From Actinomycetes bacterium (GTDB lineage: Bacteria > Actinomycetota > Acidimicrobiia > Acidimicrobiales > Acidimicrobiaceae): 8,938 bases of DNA. Within the stretch, counting starts at the first letter, position 1. Each line of letters opens with the position of its first letter. Of this stretch, positions 7,587 through 8,938 are shown piece after piece. Position numbers and translations under genes: made by a program. The notes below the pieces were generated by a model, which saw nothing but the letters and a program-made list of their open reading frames with translations, ran no database searches and was not told the origin of the DNA. The DNA lies in NCBI GenBank assembly GCA_021785315.1, contig JAJYFX010000050.1, positions 1-8,938 of the forward strand. The letters run 5' to 3'.

Positions 7587-7807
7587 TCCTTGCCCATTCT
7601 GAGATCGATAGTTAGGGTTAGAACCCCATCGGCTAATTCGGCAGTGGCATCGCCAAGCATCGCGTAGTCCATGAAATCAATCTTGGCACGTTCCACGAAT
7701 GCTCTTCGTTCGGGTCCTTCGACTGGGGGAATTCCGCGATTTTTTACCGCTCTTGCCCGCTCCTGGAAGCGTAAAATCATGGCAGCTGGATCAAATTCAT
7801 TGCTCAT
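7583..7807 (-). CDS. small protein of unknown function, apparently conserved type
   Basis: The predicted 74-residue protein starts MSNEFDPAAMILRFQERA and contains an amphipathic, charged helix-like N-terminal half. FVERAKIDFMDYAMLGDA follows, then a short strand-like end, ADGVLTLTIDLRMGKD. I do not recognise a named domain, and the sequence has no signal peptide, membrane segment or catalytic motif. It reads like a real soluble protein rather than a shadow frame: composition is balanced and its frame ends exactly at the rnd stop. The frame stays open up to 7909, but the upstream residues do not look protein-like. I therefore chose ATG 7807; ATG 7813, two codons earlier, is equally possible. 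No Shine-Dalgarno is visible, and a -10-like TAAGAT lies immediately upstream, so the message may be leaderless. Neighbouring rnd gives no firm functional hint. Confidence 0.6.
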   Translation of the reverse strand: MSNEFDPAAMILRFQERARAVKNRGIPPVEGPERRAFVERAKIDFMDYAMLGDATAELADGVLTLTIDLRMGKD

Positions 7808-7815
7808 GGACATAT

Positions 7816-7821
7816 ATCTTA
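7816..7821 (-). promoter_or_regulatory. candidate -10 element for a leaderless small gene
   Basis: Read on the minus strand, TAAGAT (a TANNNT -10 match) ends 8 bases before the ATG at 7807. Transcription starting the usual 6-8 bases downstream would begin at or next to this ATG, the arrangement of leaderless mRNAs common in actinomycetes. I see no matching -35 hexamer at the normal distance, so the call is weak. Confidence 0.25.
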
Positions 7822-7910
7822 TACGCGTCATTCTTTGAAGGTTTTCCAGAGATAACTGCTCGGCTGATTCAAGGGAAGCAGTTTCAAAGTCTTGAAATGA
7901 CCGGCCCAAT

Positions 7911-7970
7911 ACTTGGACGCCAAGTGCGCGCGGCGAAGGTGCCAGTAGTGACTGGCCGTCAGCCGGCTGA
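7911..7970. repeat. three consecutive palindromes in intergenic DNA
   Basis: Three perfect inverted repeats occur within 60 bp. They are ACTTGG-ACG-CCAAGT (7911-7925), GCCAGT-AGTG-ACTGGC (7941-7956) and TCAGCCGGCTGA (7959-7970, a continuous 12-bp palindrome). The first two have loops of 3 and 4 bases and would form stable hairpins in RNA from either strand. No T-run follows on either strand, so they are not standard terminators. They lie about 100-160 bp upstream of the small minus-strand gene and 370 bp upstream of the zinc-finger gene. They may be part of a structured RNA, a regulator-binding cluster or a small dispersed repeat; nothing in the window decides between these. Confidence 0.5.
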
Positions 7971-8170
7971 AATGAGTAAAGGATCGAAAGTGCCGGGCGG
8001 GACAGTCTGGCAACCTCACGAAAAGAAATTGGGCTGCCGTGGCTTGAGCAGTTTGCGCTGCGGAGTTAAATAGTTGGCGGACGAGCTGGCAATTTGCCTC
8101 GGGGGGATTCATGTCGATAGAAGGTGAGTCTGGGACCTTTGAAGGCTGAATTTGCAAGCTGCCGTGGGAA
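7971..8170. other. non-coding stretch, no recognisable gene
   Basis: Together with its flanks this belongs to a 530-bp gap between divergent genes (7808-8337). No frame here reads as a plausible protein. The 10-mer GCTGCCGTGG occurs at 8033-8042 and again just after, at 8158-8167. GGCAATTTGCC at 8088-8098 is a short palindrome, and the G-run at 8101-8106 precedes an ATG that opens only 12 codons. I see no tRNA, known riboswitch or insertion-sequence signature. Confidence 0.4.
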
Positions 8171-8331
8171 TACCTGGTTAGTGCAGGGTAAAGTGGTCGG
8201 TAATTGCACTACAATGTATGTGTTGCAACGAATACTCATGCGCACCGACCATGGTTTAGAGTTTTCAGGTCAGTAAATCAAATCGGTGACTCTATATATT
8301 TGAGTGGGTCCTTCGGGATGTCCACTAGGAG
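8171..8331 (+). promoter_or_regulatory. potentially structured leader and ribosome-binding site of the zinc-finger gene
   Basis: Several possible hairpins line up before the start codon at 8338. The first is TACCTG with CAGGGTA (8171-8190, one bulge). The second is an 8-bp stem, TGGTCGGT (8194-8201) with ACCGACCA (8244-8251), enclosing a smaller TTGCA/TGCAA stem (8204-8228). The third is a weak GTCA/TGAC stem (8269-8290). The last is AGTGG/CCACT (8303-8326) with an inner TCC/GGA stem capped by a UUCG tetraloop. The last hairpin ends one base before the Shine-Dalgarno AGGAG (8327-8331), which lies 6 bases before GTG. An AT-rich TATATT at 8295-8300 could be a -10 element. If it is used, only the last hairpin would be in the mRNA. 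Confidence 0.35.
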
Positions 8332-8337
8332 TGGCTC

Positions 8338-8532
8338 GTGAAAAAGGGACGTCATAGGCGATACGAAGAAGCAAGACAAGCCAAACGAGCATTTAACTTT
8401 CCAGTAGAGAAGTGTGTTGAATGCGGCGGAGATTCGCAGCGTGGCCACGCCTCATGGTGCTTAGCCGCTATGGATGATGTCGAGGATGAAGAGGAATTTG
8501 ATCCAGAAAGACACTCGAGTCCAAGTGTGTAG
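8338..8532 (+). CDS. small basic/acidic zinc-finger-like protein
   Basis: The 64-residue protein starts at GTG with a good AGGAG ribosome-binding site 6 bases upstream. Three parts are visible. The strongly basic N-terminus, KKGRHRRYEEARQAKR (residues 2-17), could contact nucleic acid or ribosomes. A compact metal-site candidate follows: C26-x2-C29 then H37-x3-C41 (CVECGG...GHASWC), likely a CCHC zinc finger. The tail is very acidic, DDVEDEEEFDPE (46-57). The charge separation and Cys/His spacing argue for a real gene despite the short length. I cannot assign a function. RNA or DNA binding, or a small regulator, is a guess from the basic arm plus zinc site. It stands alone on its strand, with non-coding DNA on both sides and potential RNA structure at its ribosome-binding site. 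Confidence 0.7.
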   Translation: MKKGRHRRYEEARQAKRAFNFPVEKCVECGGDSQRGHASWCLAAMDDVEDEEEFDPERHSSPSV

Positions 8533-8554
8533 TCGCTAGCTGGGTTGATGTAGG

Positions 8555-8592
8555 ACTCGCGGGTCTATATCTCTCTTAGTGACCTGGCGAGT
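8555..8592 (+). terminator. stem-loop after the zinc-finger gene, possible terminator
   Basis: ACTCGC (8555-8560) pairs with GCGAGT (8587-8592), and inside it GGTC (8562-8565) pairs with GACC (8581-8584), leaving a 15-base loop. The structure begins 22 bases after the stop codon, as expected for a terminator or an mRNA-stabilising 3' hairpin. No T-run follows it, so it is at best a non-canonical terminator. Confidence 0.35.
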
Positions 8593-8784
8593 ATGCTGGC
8601 GTTCAGTGTGGTTCGGTTATCGTTCTGTTGAACTGTTTGCAATTGGCTAGCCTTGCCTTTACCACTGACTTTCGTTCCGTCTCCGCAACGTTTTTCGACA
8701 CGCCTTTAGGGGTCGGCTCGAAGCCATTCCTAACGGGCCCGTACAGCCTGCTCTGTTTGGTTTGGAGATGTATTCAGTCCCTGA
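8593..8784. other. intergenic stretch, nothing recognised
   Basis: This segment has stop codons in all plausible frames and shows no convincing ORF, tRNA, repeat or promoter. The only longer frame, starting at 8628, has an implausible composition and no ribosome-binding site. Confidence 0.4.
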
Positions 8785-8938
8785 TTGGGTGGCCTAGATG
8801 TCCTGGCCCGAACGAAAGAACAGCTGTTTCTGGCTATCGCGGTATTAGCCTCTAGGTGTTTGCTTTTCGCTCTGGGATTACCAAAGGGGAGAATTCTGCT
8901 CAAGTCTTTTGTCAGCGGTGCGATCTTCGGTGAAGTCC
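8785..8938 (+). CDS. possible start of a membrane protein, cut by the window edge
   Basis: A frame open from 8785 to the right edge (51 codons) reads DVLARTKEQLFLAIAVLA and then SRCLLFALGLPKGRILLKSF. That is a charged start, one hydrophobic membrane-length segment, then a positive stretch, which is a typical N-terminus for a polytopic inner-membrane protein. The frame has no ATG or GTG. The possible starts are TTG at 8785 and TTG at 8860, neither with a clear Shine-Dalgarno. An ATG at 8798 in another frame encodes MSWPERK, and one extra A in the run at 8815-8817 would join it to EQLFLAIAVLA. That raises the chance of a frameshift or sequencing error. The family cannot be named from so little sequence. 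Confidence 0.35.
   Translation, partial: MGGLDVLARTKEQLFLAIAVLASRCLLFALGLPKGRILLKSFVSGAIFGEV

Noticed and set aside
7868..7890. GGGAAGCAG resembling the SRP RNA signature
   Set aside because: The flanking bases do not form the conserved SRP stem and the tetraloop motif is missing.
7699..8073. 124-codon frame on the + strand
   Set aside because: It is partly antisense to the small gene at 7583-7807, has no domain-like pattern and has no ribosome-binding site.
8101..8149. 12-codon frame after a G-run (ATG 8111), possible leader peptide
   Set aside because: The G-run resembles a ribosome-binding site, but the peptide carries no attenuation-type codon bias and lies far from the next gene.
7828..8157. 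109-codon frame on the - strand in the intergenic region
   Set aside because: It has no motif, an odd composition rich in Ser, His and Gln, and no ribosome-binding site. It also runs through the palindrome cluster.
8910..8938. GGTGAAGTCC at the right edge resembling the RNase P RNA GAGGAAAGTCC motif
   Set aside because: The match is partial, no P1-P3 type helices are visible upstream, and an open reading frame covers the same bases.
8860..8938. LPKGRIL resembling the N-terminus of HisG (ATP phosphoribosyltransferase)
   Set aside because: The short motif fits, but it is preceded in the same frame by a membrane-like hydrophobic segment, and the following residues do not continue like HisG.

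Overview
The window looks like chromosomal DNA from a bacterium of moderate GC content, most likely an actinomycete (Actinomycetota). The evidence is the menaquinone genes, the ribonuclease D with an actinobacterial-type two-part C-terminus, the GT-C membrane protein with the long extracytoplasmic motif typical of actinobacterial families, and a small basic zinc-finger protein. Moderate GC in such a gene set would fit a lineage like the Acidimicrobiia, but that placement is inference only.

Left half (1-4852): a menaquinone (vitamin K2) biosynthesis cluster. It holds the 3' part of menA, then a polytopic GT-C-type glycosyltransferase-like gene on the same strand, then menH on the opposite strand, then menD on the + strand. 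MenD makes SEPHCHC, MenH turns it into SHCHC, and MenA prenylates the later intermediate dihydroxynaphthoate at the membrane. The genes for the intervening steps (menC, menE, menB) and for isochorismate synthase are not in the window. menH and menD are divergent with only 37 bp between their start codons, and a good promoter candidate for menD lies inside the start of menH. The GT gene and menH converge and overlap by 4 bp at their stop codons.

Middle (4875-7586): tyrS follows menD closely and is probably co-transcribed with it. After 240 bp with a perfect 7+7 inverted repeat comes an HRDC-domain ribonuclease D. A small conserved-looking gene of unknown function (7583-7807, - strand) converges on rnd and again overlaps it by 4 bp at the stops.

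Right part (7808-8938): mostly non-coding. A 530-bp divergent intergenic region carries three back-to-back palindromes (7911-7970) and a series of potential hairpins (8171-8326). The last hairpin, with a C(UUCG)G tetraloop, abuts the Shine-Dalgarno sequence of a 64-residue zinc-finger-like protein (8338-8532). A hairpin follows that gene, then about 190 bp without recognisable content. At the right edge an open frame encodes a hydrophobic segment that may be the start of a membrane protein, possibly with a frameshifted N-terminus.

I found no CRISPR array, insertion sequence, tRNA, rRNA or recognisable defence system. The least explained material is the hairpin-rich non-coding stretch and the small zinc-finger gene it precedes.
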